57,500 nt of DNA from Symbiodinium natans (GCA_905221605.1 CAJNDS010002160.1:490001-547500); one strand, 5' to 3'; positions 37,389 to 48,430 are shown, counted from the first letter of the stretch. Numbers and translations: made by a program. The notes: generated from the letters alone by a model not told the origin.

Positions 37389-37869
37389 CTGTGGGTGGGG
37401 GGCATTATGAGCCACGGCCGCGCGCCTGCCCTGAAGACGCCTTCAGGGGTGGAGGGGATGCCTGGGCTCCAGGTGTCCAGGGGCTGAGAGTCGGATTTAG
37501 GGTTTAGGGTTCAGGGTTTGGGTTTAGGGTTTAGGGTTTAGGGTTTAGGGTTTGGGGTTTGGGGTTTGGGGTTTAGGGTTTAGGGTTTAGGGTTTAGGGT
37601 TTGGCGTTTGGGATTGGGGTTCAGGGATTTGGGTTTGTGATGTCTAGGGCCGTCACGGCTTGAGCCGAGTGCGGGTTTAAAGGTGAAAAGGCTTAGGGCT
37701 TAGGGTTATGGGTTTAGGGCTTAGGGCTTAGGTTTAGGATTTAGGGTTTAGGGCTAGCCCGAAAACCCGCGCCTGAGGGGAAGATCGGCCGCAGGCTTTC
37801 CGGGGTACGCGGTGCTGGCCAATCCGGGGTGCCTGGATGCAATGCGGGTTCAGGGCTTGGTGGGTCAGG

Positions 37870-38136
37870 GTTTAGGGTTTAGGGCTTTAGGCTTTAGGCT
37901 TTAGGGCTTTAGGCTTTAGGGCTTTAGGGCTTTAGGGCTTTAGGGCTTTAGGGCTTTAGGGCTTTAGGGCTTTAGGGCTTTAGGGCTTTAGGGCTTTAGG
38001 GCTTTAGGGCTTTAGGGCTTTAGGGCTTTAGGGCTTTAGGGCTTTAGGGCTTTAGGGCTTTAGGGCTTTAGGGCTTTAGGGCTTTAGGGCTTTAGGGCTT
38101 TAGGGCTTTAGGGCTTTAGGGCTTTAGGGCTTTAGG
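37870..38136 (+). repeat. (GGGCTTTA)n octamer array
   Basis: About 30 nearly perfect copies of an eight-base variant of the telomere unit, longer and purer than many true heptamer arrays nearby. Confidence 0.97.
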
Positions 38137-38483
38137 CTTTTGGCAATAGGCTTCAGGCTTTAAGGCTTAGGGTTTGGGGGGTTGCGGTTTTGGGTTCAGG
38201 GTGTTGTTTAGCAGTGTAGAGTTTGCATTCCAGGGTTTCAGGGGCGGGAAGTATGGGCTGTTGAGTTTAGGGATTAGGGTTTAGGGCTACCTATTCTCTA
38301 CCCAGTGTACACCTAAACGCTGGCCTATATTGGGTGTAACATTAGAATTTGGCTGAACCGTTTGGGGCAGAGGGAGGGAGGGGGGGAGGTTCGGTTTTTG
38401 GGGTTTCGGGTTCGGATTTGTGGGTGGTCAGGTTCTATAAAATTCTTACATTGTTACATGGGTACACCCCAACCCCAACCCCT

Positions 38484-38592
38484 AAACCCCTGAACCCCTA
38501 AGCCCCCAAACCCCTAAACCCCTAAACCCCTAAACCCCTAAACCCCTAAACCCCTAAACCTCTAAACCCCTAAACCCCTAAACCCCTAAAGC
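38484..38592 (-). repeat. (CCCCTAAA)n octamer array
   Basis: About 12 eight-base units on the plus strand as CCCCTAAA. Confidence 0.95.
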
Positions 38593-38630
38593 CAAACCCT
38601 CAACCCCTATACATAAACCCTAAACCCTCA

Positions 38631-38735
38631 GTCAGCTTGAAATTTGAAAAGGCACCACACCTCCAAAGAAAGCCGGCTCGGGGGTTCGCAGCCCATCACC
38701 TTGTGATCTATGCGGAAGTTTCGGTGCAGAGATGA
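38631..38735 (+). CDS. Candidate exon, unknown protein
   Basis: The frame reads KFEKAPHLQRKPARGFAAHH, then LVIYAEVSVQR, and ends at TGA 38733-38735 immediately before a TTTAGGG array. It is protein-like; the family is not recognised. Confidence 0.33.
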   Translation, partial: VSLKFEKAPHLQRKPARGFAAHHLVIYAEVSVQR

Positions 38736-38737
38736 AG

Positions 38738-38940
38738 GGTTTAGGGTTTAGGGTTTAGGGTTTAGGGTTTAGGGTTTAGGGTTTAGGGTTTAGGGTTTAG
38801 GGTTTAGGGTTTAGGGTTTAGGGTTTAGGGCAGTTTAGGGTTTAGGGTTTAGGGTTTAGGGTTTAGGGTGTTGAGGGTTGAGGGTTTAGGGTTTAGGGTT
38901 TAGGGTTTAGGGTTTAGGGTTTAGGGTTTAGGTTTGGGGT
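38738..38940 (+). repeat. TTTAGGG array
   Basis: About 26 units with a short interruption at 38830 and TTGAGGG variants near 38873. Confidence 0.95.
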
Positions 38941-39138
38941 TTACGATATTAGGGGGTACATTATTGAAGTCCTTATTATGAGGAAATTCTACTATTTGGC
39001 TTTTCGTAAACTCCCATTTGGGTTGAGGGCATCCAAAAAAACCCGCAAGCACCTTAAACCCTAAACCCGATCCCCTGACCCCTGGAGGCGCGAAACCACG
39101 CCGACCCTCTATCCTCTGTTGGGTAGGCGGGCGCTCTG

Positions 39139-39321
39139 TTGATTTCTCAGCGGAATCTTGGTGCTGTGGGCCCCTGGAGATTCCTGACTTGCAAAAACCT
39201 TAAACGTGATTTCCAGAAAGAACCACTACTTGGATACGCTGCTGGACCCAAGACCCATGTCTTTTCGATGAGGACAATTGGTGAATTTGGTTTGGCATGC
39301 TCTGGGTTTGGCTCGCTGTGA
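39139..39321 (+). CDS. Candidate exon, 60 codons
   Basis: GTTGATTTCTCAG is a good 3' splice site and is followed by RNLGAVGPWRFLTCKNLKRD and on to a stop at 39319-39321. The codon at 39139 is TTG, so it is likely an internal or terminal exon starting near 39152. The composition is protein-like; no family is recognised. The flanking GCGGACATGTCTTCACAGCA has a weak relative near 55917. Confidence 0.38.
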   Translation: MISQRNLGAVGPWRFLTCKNLKRDFQKEPLLGYAAGPKTHVFSMRTIGEFGLACSGFGSL

Positions 39322-39481
39322 GTTGTGATTGGTTGGCATTGTGGCGGACATGTCTTCACAGCACACCCTAAACCCTGAATCTTGAACCCTGAACCCTAGA
39401 CCCCGAACCCTAAACTTTAAACCTTAAACCACCAACCTTGAACCCACACCTTAGAGTGATGTAAGGAGTTTTTGGCTCTGA

Positions 39482-39565
39482 CAGGACCCATTCATGGCCT
39501 TCCTTGGCGAAAGAGACATGTTGAGGCAGCAAATGCCCATTGAGATCTCAACAATCGTGTGTTGA
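39482..39565 (+). CDS. Candidate terminal exon, 27 codons
   Basis: TTTTTGGCTCTGACAG, a plausible acceptor, is followed by DPFMAFLGERDMLRQQMPIE and a stop at 39563-39565. It is short but strongly protein-like. Confidence 0.35.
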   Translation, partial: QDPFMAFLGERDMLRQQMPIEISTIVC

Positions 39566-39602
39566 AGTTAGGTTACGTTTAAGGGACTTTGGGATTTAGG
39601 TC

Positions 39603-39737
39603 TGTGAAGCATGTCTCATGCGGCATAAGCTGGCCCCAATATGCCGCCGCGTCCCGTTCGGACACAGAAACCACAAGAAGAGCCCCTCTATCACATCAGC
39701 TCCAGTTAGAGCTGCCACCAAAGAAACCTCAACCCTA
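39603..39737 (+). CDS. Candidate exon with CxxC-type start
   Basis: The frame reads CEACLMRHKLAPICRRVPFG, then HRNHKKSPSITSAPV. Cys and His residues could be part of a zinc site. The frame continues into CCCTAA-type words, where exon sequence probably ends. No family is recognised. Confidence 0.33.
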
Positions 39738-39995
39738 TACCCAAACCCTACTACCCTAGCACCCCAATACCCTAACCCTGATACCCTGACTCCCAAACAC
39801 CCTAACCCTATCAACCCTGGTACCCCAAACCCCCGCAATACCCTAACACCCTACAGTTTTCTCCAGAAAATTGGAACATGGCTTAAGGATGATTAGAGCT
39901 GGGATTCCCTTTAGTGCTCCTGTTGGGGTATGGGGTTAAGGATCTTCCATATCACCCTGGCCCGACCTTGGGGACCAAACGAACCTTAAGATTGG

Positions 39996-40290
39996 GGGTT
40001 TAGGGTTTAGGGTTTAGGGTTTAGGGTTTAGGCTTTAGGGTTTAGGGTTTAGGCTTTAGGGTTTAGGGTTTAGGGTTTAGGGTTTAGGGTTTAGGGTTTA
40101 GGGTTTAGGGTTTGGGTTTAGGGTTAAGGGTTAAGGGTTAAGGGTTAAGGGTTAAGGGTTAAGGGTTCAGGGTTCAGGGTTAAGGGTTAAGGGTTCAGGG
40201 TTAAGGGTTAAGAGTTAAGAGTTAAGGGTTAAGGGTTCAGGGTTTAGGGTTTAGGGTTTAGGGTTTAGGGGTTCGGGGTTAGGGTGTAGG
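39996..40290 (+). repeat. TTTAGGG array with TTAAGGG and TTCAGGG blocks
   Basis: TTTAGGG units to about 40125, then blocks of GGGTTAA and GGGTTCA to 40240, then TTTAGGG again. Confidence 0.95.
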
Positions 40291-40758
40291 GTTAGGGTTT
40301 AGGGGTTAGGATATACTACTCTAATTCCTGCTAAGGTATATGAACCGAGGGATTGATCTAGGCTTCAGTGATGGCACTATTTAGTTCCTGTACTCGTGGT
40401 CCAGGCTCCAAAGAGGCCCTAAACCCTAAACCCTAAACCCTAACCCTAAACCCTAAACCCTAAACCTCTTAGGGTTCATGATTGCTCCCCCGAGGTAGAA
40501 AGCTTCCACGTCTGCACAAAGCTTTTAGGGGTTAGGGTTGTTGAAGAGTTTAGGGTCTATGGTTCAGGGTTTAGGGGTTGCAGTGGCCCTGCCTCCGACA
40601 GTGGGGGTCAAAGGCGCTCCGCCTGGCGGGCTTTTAAGATAAGGGCTTAAGGTTGAGGGCTTAGGATTTAGGGTGTGTTTCAGGGTTGTAGGGTTTTAGG
40701 GTTCTAGGGGCCGGTATCTCACAGCACTCTATCACCCGGTGAAGGGCCGGTATTCGGC

Positions 40759-40772
40759 TCTCGCTCTCTCGC

Positions 40773-40816
<44 letters not shown>

Positions 40817-40926
40817 GGGTTTAGGGTTTAGGGTTTAGGGTTTAGGGTTTAGGGTTTAGGGTTTAGGGTTTAGGGTTTAGGGTTTAGGGTTTAGGGTTTA
40901 GGGTTTAGGGTTTAGGGTTTAGGGTT
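40759..40926 (+). repeat. (CT)n microsatellite joined to a TTTAGGG array
   Basis: CT dinucleotides at 40759-40814 change directly into 16 TTTAGGG units ending at about 40926. Confidence 0.95.
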
Positions 40927-41008
40927 CAGTGATTCAGGGTTCGGGCCAATTTGTGTTTCAATGGTGAGACACCCTTCCCCGACCCGAAGCCCAGCAACCC
41001 GCCTTCAC

Positions 41009-41092
41009 CAAACCCTAAACCCTAAACCCTAAACCCTAAACCCTAAACCCTAAACCCTAAACCCTAAACCCTAAACCCTAAATCCTAAATCC
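41009..41092 (-). repeat. CCCTAAA array
   Basis: About 12 units; the last two are CCTAAAT variants. Confidence 0.95.
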
Positions 41093-41134
41093 TAAAATTA
41101 AACCCTCAACCCTAAATCCTAAACACCCTAAACC

Positions 41135-41230
41135 ACTGATCAAGTATTCTCACAAGCCGAAGAGATGAAGCTCAGAAGCTTCAAGCTTGATTTGAGGGAC
41201 AAAAACTTACTTGATTTGGAAACACCTTGA
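41135..41230 (+). CDS. Candidate exon, charged helical segment
   Basis: The frame reads TDQVFSQAEEMKLRSFKLDL, then RDKNLLDLETP, and ends at TGA 41228-41230. The charge pattern is that of a soluble helix. It is among the most protein-like patches; no family is recognised. Confidence 0.38.
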   Translation, partial: TDQVFSQAEEMKLRSFKLDLRDKNLLDLETP

Positions 41231-41659
41231 TGTGAAGAAGGGTTTAGGGCCTAGGGTTTAGGGCTTAGTGTTTGCGGTTTCGGGCGTAGGGTGTCAACAT
41301 GTGTCAACACTACCCTTCTACGTCTGCGCAAGGGACTGCGTGTGTTGCAAGTGGCCGCGCCTGGCGTCAGAGGCGCTCCATGTAGCAGGCCACCTAGCGC
41401 TTGAACCCTGCATACCCTAAACCCTTCAATACCCTAGAAAAAGGCCCTACAACCCTAAGACCCCAAAACCCAAAACCCTAAAACCCCTAAACCCTACAAC
41501 CCGAATTCCTAAAACCCTGAGGCCATATAAGCCCTAAAACCCTAAAGCGCCAAAACTCTAAAGACCCTAAACCCTCAAGACAAACCCCGAAAAAGGAAGG
41601 TAGGAAACATCCCAAGGGCCTAGGCCCCACATGTATGACATTTCTGCGTGCATAAGGTT

Positions 41660-41806
41660 TAGGCCATAGGGTTTAGGGTTTAGGGTTTAGGGTTTAGGGT
41701 TTAGGGTTTAGGGTTTAGGGTTTAGGGTTTAGGGTTTAGGGTTTAGGGTTTAGGGTTTAGGGCTTAGGGTGTGGGGTTTGGGGTTTGGGGTTTAGGGTTT
41801 AAGGTC
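41660..41806 (+). repeat. TTTAGGG array
   Basis: About 15 TTTAGGG units followed by three TTTGGGG. Confidence 0.95.
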
Positions 41807-41995
41807 CCAGGCGTGATGGAACAGCGAGCGAGTCCAAATAGCCAACAGGGATAGGATTCCAAGTATTGCCAGAGCGCATTCAGATGCCCTGAACCAAGTC
41901 TGTGATGACGATGAGGTGGGGGCTGGCGTCGAAATATTCATAACACGCGTCGTGTCGATCCGCCAAGAAGCAGAGGACTTCGGCTTACATGCCAA
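41792..41995 (-). CDS. Candidate small membrane protein or first exon, 67 codons
   Basis: ATG at 41995 (minus) opens MACKPKSSASWRIDTTRVMN, a Ser/Thr-rich linker, and then a hydrophobic segment ALAILGILSLLAIW followed by basic and aromatic residues. This would make a single-pass membrane protein with a short tail. The last codons lie in repeat sequence, so the true end (or splice donor) is probably near 41815. No family is recognised. Confidence 0.35.
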   Translation of the reverse strand: MACKPKSSASWRIDTTRVMNISTPAPTSSSSQTWFRASECALAILGILSLLAIWTRSLFHHAWDLKP

Positions 41996-42063
41996 GTATG
42001 GTGAGAGTTGCTGGGCATACGCTGCCGTGTGCTCTGTCCCCCGCCCCTTCGACTACCGTTTCA

Positions 42064-42165
42064 GAGTTTAGGGTTTAGGGTTTAGGGTTTAGGGTTTAGG
42101 GTTTAGGGTTTAGGGTTTAGGGTTTAGGGTTTAGGGTTTAGGGTTTAGGGTCCAGGGTTCAGGGT
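42064..42165 (+). repeat. TTTAGGG array
   Basis: About 14 units. Confidence 0.95.
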
Positions 42166-43006
42166 TTACTTCATAAGAAATCCAAGAAACCCCTCAGAGG
42201 ACTTCAAAAGAAGATGTATACATTTGTTGGGCCTCAAAGAAATCGAAAGGGTGTAGCCTTCCAGGCCCCAAGACCCTAAACCCTCAACCCTGGACCCTAA
42301 ACCCTAAACTCAAAACCCTAAACCCTAAACCCTAAACCCGCTGATTCCGGCAACTGAGACTGCCCGGCAAACCTGCAGCTTCTACACGCTTCAACCGTCC
42401 CAAAAGCCGGGTTTATGGTTTCGGGTTTAGGGTTTGTGGGTTTAGGGTTTATAAGTTTAGGGCTTAGGGTTTGAGAGCTGAAGCCCAGAAGTTTGCCGCA
42501 GCACAACACGAAATCTTGAATGGGCGAGGGGGGGGGGGGTACTCGGCGGGACCGCCGGAAATCTGGGGAAATTCGGAGAGGTGAGGCTCTTCTACGTCAG
42601 CGAGAGTGTCTCAAGGCTCCAAAATCCTAGACCCCACCCTAATGTTATGCATATTTGTTTTCCCGGACCCTCCGGGCACCTCAGCCCAATACTAAACGTG
42701 TTTGAGAACTCCGCCCTTGAGTTGAGCCATTAGGGTTTTTCAGGCTCTATAGGGCTTAAGGCTCAGAGGAGTTTCAGGGTTTAGGGCTCGAGGCTCAGAG
42801 GGTTTAATTAGGGTTTAGGACTAAAGGCAACCCAAACTGAACCCTGAACCCCAGACCCCAAACCCTATACTCCCTCCTTCTCTCCCAGGCTTCAGATTTT
42901 AGGCTTTAGGATTTTGATGTAGGTCTCCCCCTAATATCAAACATTTTTCCGGCCGACACGAACTTTAGAATTGCGGGCAGGGGGGAGGGATTATACAGAT
43001 ACGACC

Positions 43007-44810
43007 CTCGAGTCCAAAGCTCCACCAAAACTCTACAAACCCAATGCCTTCCGAAACGCCTCCAGCCTCCAAAACCTCGCACTCCCAGACAAACTAGCCC
43101 TTCTGCGTCTGCGCAAGTGTTGCAGGCGGCCGCGCCTGGAGTCGAAGGCAGCAGAGCGCCTGGCGGAGGCCCCATGCGACCGAAACCCGCAACCATGAGT
43201 CCCAAAGCTACAAAGTTCGACCCCGAAAACTGTCCCCCCTACATCTGTGCAAGTGTTGCGAGCGGCTGCGCCTGGAGTTGCAGGCGCTAGTAGATCCCGC
43301 AGCAGGGCGCCTGGCGGAGGCCGTATACAGATACGGCCCCACAACCCTCGAGTCCCAAGGCTCCACCAAAACTCTACATGCACTCCCAATACCGCCCGAA
43401 ACACCTCCAAAACCTCGCACTCCCAGACAAACTCCCCTTCTGCGTCTGCGCAAGTGTTGCAAGCGGCCGCGCCTGGAGTCGAAGGCAGCAGAGCGCCTGG
43501 CGGAGGCCCCATGCGACCGAAACCCACAACCGGCAAGTCCCACAGCTACAAAGTTCGACAGCCCTCAGCCGATCCGTGATGCCGGCAAAACCTCGCACTC
43601 CCGGAAAACTGTGCCCTCTACACATCTGTGCAAGCGCTGCAAGCGGCTGCGCCTGGAGTCGCAGGCGCTAGATCCCGCAGCAGGGCGCCTGGCGGAGGCC
43701 GTATACAGATACGGCCCCACAACCCTCGAGTCCCAAGGCTCCACCAAAACTCTACATGCACTCCCAATGCCGCCCGAAACACGATCTAAAACCTCGCACT
43801 CCCAGACAAACTAGCCCTTCTGCGTCTGCGCAAGTGTTGCAAGCGGCCGCGCCTGGAGTCGAAGGCAGCAGAGCGCCTGGCGGAGGCCCCATGCGACCGA
43901 AACCCGCAACCATGAGTCCCAAAGCTACAAAGTTCGACCCCGAAAACTGTCCCCCCTACATCTGTGCAAGTGTTGCGAGCGGCTGCGCCTGGAGTTGCAG
44001 GCGCTAGTAGATCCCGCAGCAGGGCGCCTGGCGGAGGCCGTATACAGATACGGCCCCACAACCCTCGAGTCCCAAGGCTCCACCAAAGCTCTACATGCAC
44101 TCCCAATGCCGCCCGAAACACGATCCAAAACCTCGCACTCCCAGACAAACTAGCCCTTCTGCGTCTGCGCAAGTGTTGCAAGCGGCCGCGCCTGGAGTCG
44201 AAGGCAGCAGAGCGCCTGGCGGAGGCCGCATGCTACAAAGTTCGACAGCCCTCAGCTGATCCGTGATGCCTGCAAAACCTCACGCTCAGAGAAAATTGTC
44301 CCCTCTATATCTGCGCAAGTGTTGCGAGCGGCTGCGCCTGGAGTCGCAGGCGCTAGATCCCGCAGCAGGGCGCCTGGCGGAGGCCGTATACAGATACGGC
44401 CCCACAACCCTCGAGTCCCAAGGCTCCACCAAAACTCTACAATCCCAATGCCTTCCGAAACACGATCCAAAACCTCGCACTCCCAGACACACTAGCCCTT
44501 CTGCGTCTGCGCAAGTGTTGCAAGCGGCCGCGCCTGGAGTCGAAGGCAGCAGAGCGCCTGGCGGAGGCCCCATGCGACCAAAATCCCGCAACCATGAGTC
44601 CCAAAGCTACAAAGTTCGACAGCCCTCAGCCGATCCGTGATGCCTGCAAAACCTCGCGCTCCCGGAAAACTGTCCCCTCTACATCGGTGCAAGCGTTGCA
44701 AGCGGCTGCGCCTGGAGTCGCAGGGGCTATATCCAGCAGCAGGGCGCCTGGCGGAGGCCGTATACAGGTACGGCCCAACAACCCTCGAGTCCCAAAGCTC
44801 CCACATCTCC
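43007..44810. repeat. Composite tandem repeat, five units of 339-378 bp
   Basis: CTCGAG anchors at 43007, 43347, 43725, 44064, 44410 and 44784 mark the units. Each holds two related halves with the core GCAAG.GTTGC.AGCGGC.GCGCCTGGAGT and ends in GCGCCTGGCGGAGGCC. GTATACAGATACGG closes each unit. Frames up to about 180 codons are open on both strands because of the GC-rich unit. Single degenerate relatives of the core occur near 41325 and 45760. No protein family is recognised, so I treat it as a satellite-like repeat. Confidence 0.85.
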
Positions 44811-45175
44811 AACACTGTACCATCCACCGGCAATCTGTAAGTCGGTCCGGAGCCCGCTCTCCTCGGGACCAGTACTGGTCCCTTAAAACTGGTAGACACC
44901 CTCCTGATAAAATTTGGGCCCGTGGCCCGCTCGAGCTTTCGCTTGGGACCCGCCTAGGAACCCCCCTGGGTTTTAGGGTTTAGGGTTTAGGGTTCAAGGT
45001 TTAGGGTTTAGGGAAATTGTGATAAGGAACTTTTTGGACCTATTTTCTTATAGGACTGGTCTCTCTGAGACCCCCTGGGAAGCCCCTGACACGAGACCCC
45101 CTGGAATGGAAGAAGCTTTTGGAAGTGGGCTGCTGACTTGAGTTTAGGCCTACACCTTCAAGGAATAGGTCTGGG

Positions 45176-45325
45176 TTGTTTTGCTGCCTGAGACGCGTGG
45201 GGTGGGATAAAGGTGTTAGATGGCCCTCCACTATCGGGTCAACGCTGCTCCTCGCATTTCACGAAGCTGTCGAAGCGAGTCTGCATCCCAACCTTCACAG
45301 CTTCTGCGCCATTTCACAGCAAGCC
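45176..45325 (+). CDS. Candidate exon, unknown protein
   Basis: A plus frame includes STIGSTLLLAFHEAVEASLH and HSFCAISQQALH before repeat words begin. It could be a helical segment. The evidence is an open frame only. Confidence 0.22.
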
Positions 45326-45348
45326 CTACACCCCAAAACCTATACCCG

Positions 45349-45440
45349 AAACCCTAAACCCTAAACCCTAAACCCTAAACCCTAAACCCTAAACCCTAAA
45401 CCCTAAACCCTAAACCCTAAACCCTAAACCCTAAACCCTA
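45349..45440 (-). repeat. CCCTAAA array
   Basis: About 13 units. Confidence 0.95.
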
Positions 45441-45507
45441 CTCAAGCTCCCAAATCCCTCTACCTTCCGCTACACCTGCGCAGGCGTTGCCGGCAATTGC
45501 CTCTTAG

Positions 45508-45746
45508 GGTAGCTACATGGTCCCTTAGATGGGCCCTTAAGAGGGTATCCCTTATTTTGCCCCTTATATACCCTATACAAATTGAGGGCCCATACATCAG
45601 AACTCTTTAAAGGAGGCTTGGGACCACCCTAAACCCCAAACCCTAAACCCTAAACCCTTAACAAACCCTAAACCCTAAACCCTAAACCCTAAACCCTAAA
45701 CCCTAATAAACCCTAAACCACATTAAGGGCCCATGAAGCTACCCTC
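45508..45746. repeat. Foldback element enclosing a CCCTAAA array
   Basis: GGGTAGCTACATGGTCCCTTA at about 45508 is repeated in inverted form as TTAAGGGCCCATGAAGCTACCC near 45746 (18 of about 22 bases agree). Between the arms lie AT-rich sequence and CCCTAAA units at 45640-45718. Confidence 0.55.
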
Positions 45747-45819
45747 AGATTGCCACCGGGCCTGTGGCCCTAGGAGTCGGAGGCGCTCCACGTTGCAGGT
45801 CGCCTTTTGGGCTGGAAGA

Positions 45820-46130
45820 TTAGGGTTTAGGGTTTAGGGGTTTAGGGTTTAGGGTTTAGGGTTTCGGGTTTCGGGTTTCGGGTTTCGGGTTTCGGGTTTC
45901 GGGTTTCGGGTTTCGGGTTTCGGGTTTCGGGTTTCGGGTTTCAAGATTAGGGTTTAGGGTTTAGGGTTTAGGGTTTAGGGTTCAGGGTTCAGGGTTCAGG
46001 GTTCAGGGTTCAGGGTTCAGGGTTCAGGATTCAGGGTTCAGGGTTCAGGGTTCAGGGTTCAGGGTTTAGGGTTTAGGGTTTAGGGTTTAGGGTCTAGGGT
46101 CTAGGGTCCAGGGCTTCGGGTGTAGGATTT
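45820..46130 (+). repeat. TTTAGGG, TTTCGGG and TTCAGGG blocks
   Basis: A block of about 12 TTTCGGG units (45860-45938) and a block of about 14 TTCAGGG units (45980-46065) are set in TTTAGGG arrays. Confidence 0.97.
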
Positions 46131-46359
46131 AAGGTTTAGGGTTCAGGATTTAGGTTCGGGATTTAGGGTTTAGGGCTTAGGGTTTCGGGCATTTGCGCCC
46201 TAACCAGGACCCTATTCCTAGGGCTGTCCGATACTTAAATACCGCGATCCACACAATCAAAACACGAACCCGAACCCTAAACCCGAAATCCTAACCCCCA
46301 AGCCCGAAACCCTAAACCCGAAACCCTAAACCCCAAAATAATCTTCAGGCAAATCCGTA

Positions 46360-46390
46360 CAGCCCCCCCCCCCCCCCCCCCCCCCCCCCC
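46360..46390. repeat. Poly(C) run
   Basis: About 28 consecutive C. Similar G or C runs occur at 8821, 8949, 12148, 18457, 42531, 47428 and 48298. Confidence 0.9.
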
Positions 46391-46611
46391 AGCTCAGCCA
46401 GGAAATACCTCGAAGTCACTAAACCCTAAACCCTAAACCCTAAACCCTAAACCCTATAGACGGCCCTCGGCAAGGAAGACATGCAAAAGAGCCCCACACC
46501 CCTTAATTAAGGCGTATTGAAAAGATCCCTATATAAATTCAGGGCATCTTCCAGTGCGCATGCGATGGGCGCTGGAGAGCGATTTAGAGTTTCTGGGCTT
46601 GGGGTCTTTTA

Positions 46612-46738
46612 GGGTTTAGGGTTGAGGGTTTAGGGTTTAGGGTTTAGGGTTTAGGGGTTGAGAGGTTGAGGGGTTGAGGGGTTGAGGGGTTGAGGGGTTG
46701 AGGCGTTGAGGGGTTGAGGGGCTGAGGGGTTGAGGGGT
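46612..46738 (+). repeat. TTTAGGG then (GGGGTTGA)n
   Basis: Five TTTAGGG units precede about ten octamers GGGGTTGA at 46655-46735. Confidence 0.95.
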
Positions 46739-46929
46739 TTTCGAACCCCAGGCTTGGGGTCATAGACCCTTTTTTCTACGGTGATGACGCATAGATCCTT
46801 TTTTGGGGTTCATCATGGGTCCCCATTGTTCCCCCCCCCCTCTCGCCCAATCCTTGAACCCTAAACCTGAACCCTAAGCCCTACATCCCTAAACCCTAAA
46901 CCCTAAACCCTAAACACCCTAAGCCCTAA

Positions 46930-47031
46930 AGCGAGCTGGACAAAGCCGAGGCCTCGCAAGAGAAGCTCTTCCGGCGTGGTAGGCGCATGGCGCACGATGC
47001 CTTGAGGGGCTTGAGGTTGTTTAGGGTTTAG
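46930..47031 (+). CDS. Candidate exon, charged helical segment
   Basis: The frame reads SELDKAEASQEKLFRRGRRM, then AHDALRGLRL, and stops inside the TTTAGGG array. Glu, Lys, Arg and Ala content suggests a helix. It is one of the better patches; no family is recognised. Confidence 0.36.
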   Translation, partial: SELDKAEASQEKLFRRGRRMAHDALRGLRLFRV

Positions 47032-47125
47032 GGTTTAGGGTTTAGGGTTTAGGGTTTAGGGTTTAGGGTTTAGGGTTTAGGGTTTAGGGTTTAGGGTTTA
47101 GGGTTTAGGGTTTAGGGTTTAGGGG
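47019..47125 (+). repeat. TTTAGGG array
   Basis: About 15 units. CCCTAAA arrays in the opposite sense lie at 47240-47320 and 47365-47437. Confidence 0.95.
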
Positions 47126-47554
47126 TGACCCAGGAGCACCCTAGGAATAAAAAGGGTATCCTATTTGGTTTTAAGGGGATGATAAGGGAACCCCAACCTT
47201 AAAAACAGGAAACAAGGGCCTTCTCCGGGTCCTAGTAGCCCTAAATCCTAAACCCTAAACACACTAAACCCTACACCCTAAACCCTAAACCCGAAACCCT
47301 AAACCCTAAACCCGAAAAGGGTTTGAGGTTTGGGGTGGAGGGTTTCTGGCCGAAATCCTTCAACCCTAAACCCTAAGCCCTAAGCCCTAAGCCCTAAACC
47401 CTAAACCCTAAACCCTAAACCCTAAACCCTAAACCTCCCCCCCCCCCCCATGTACGTACCCATAGAGCCAGGGAAGCCAAGCCACCTAAGGGGTCCAAGG
47501 GCTCCCTTGGGATGCTCCGGGTGCCGTCGCTTGCCGCCTCGCCCGTCAAATTCG

Positions 47555-47755
47555 GGGTTTAGGGTTTAGGGTTTAGGGTTTAGGGTTCAGGGTTTAGGGT
47601 TTAGGGTTTAGGGTTTAGGGTTTAGTGTTTAGGGTTTAGGGTTTAGGGTTCAGGGTTTAGGGTTTACGGTTTAGGGTTTAGGGTTTAGGGTTCAGGGTTT
47701 AGGGTTTAGGGTTTAGGGTTTAGGGTTGAGGATTCAGGGTTGAGGTTTTGGGTTT
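47555..47755 (+). repeat. TTTAGGG array with TTCAGGG variants
   Basis: About 27 units, with single variants at roughly regular intervals. Confidence 0.95.
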
Positions 47756-48180
47756 AGCGCTCTTGGGATTAGTAGGCTTGGCGGGGTCTAGGGTTTACGG
47801 TTTAGGGCTCAGGGTTTAGGTTTGCAAGGCTGTCCTCTTCGGGTTTTTTCTGAGTGGTGAGGGGTTTTGGAGTGTTCGAGTCTGAGAGGGTTGGGGTGCA
47901 CAGGTTCAGGGTTTAGCGCTTAGGGTGTAGTGCTGCTTGGATGTGGAGGGAGACATGATGGACCCTCACGCGTGAAAAGATCTGAAGGTGTGCCGTTTTG
48001 ACGCTGCTTGTGCAGGATAAAGCAGGCTTAGTTTAGGGTTTACATGTAAGTTTTGGGTTTAGGGTTTAGCCGCTTCCACCTCCTGGCAAAATGGGGTGTT
48101 CATCTGGTGCTCGCGCAAGCCAGCCGCTCCTGAACTGCTCTTTGTTCCCCAGGAATACACAACAGCATGTGTCATGGTCT

Positions 48181-48335
48181 CTCATAAACAAAAATGAACC
48201 AACGAGTTACTGCTTTCTGAAACGGTCTAGTCTCCTCCATCAATTCTCCTTGGTAGCCCAGCACGCATATAATAAGGGCATATTTTTTTTTTTTTGGGGG
48301 GGGGGGGGGGGGTTGGATACTTTCTAAGGGAACCC
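48181..48335 (-). CDS. Candidate exon of a minus-strand Cys-rich gene (patch A)
   Basis: The minus frame reads VLGYQGELMEETRPFQKAVT, then RWFIFVYERP, and stops. CCTTGGTAGCCCAG on the plus strand (LGYQG when read on the minus strand) recurs in patch B, and a one-base variant occurs at 49058. The patch is a diverged duplicate of 49000-49110, including the TTTTGGGGTTGG.TACTTT part. Confidence 0.33.
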
Positions 48336-48430
48336 TCAACCCTAAACCCTAAACCCTAAACCCTAAACCCTAAACCCTAAACCCTAAACCCTAAACCCTA
48401 AACCCTAAACCCTAAACCCTAAACCCTAAA
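48335..48430 (-). repeat. CCCTAAA array
   Basis: About 13 units followed by A(9). Confidence 0.95.

Noticed and set aside
42530-42540. Poly(G) and poly(C) runs as assembly gaps or errors only
   Set aside because: They recur at many sites next to heptamers and look like a genuine composition feature, although exact lengths may be unreliable.
43007-44810. A CRISPR-like array
   Set aside because: Units are 340-378 bp, nearly identical throughout, with no short repeats separated by unique spacers, and the genome is eukaryotic.
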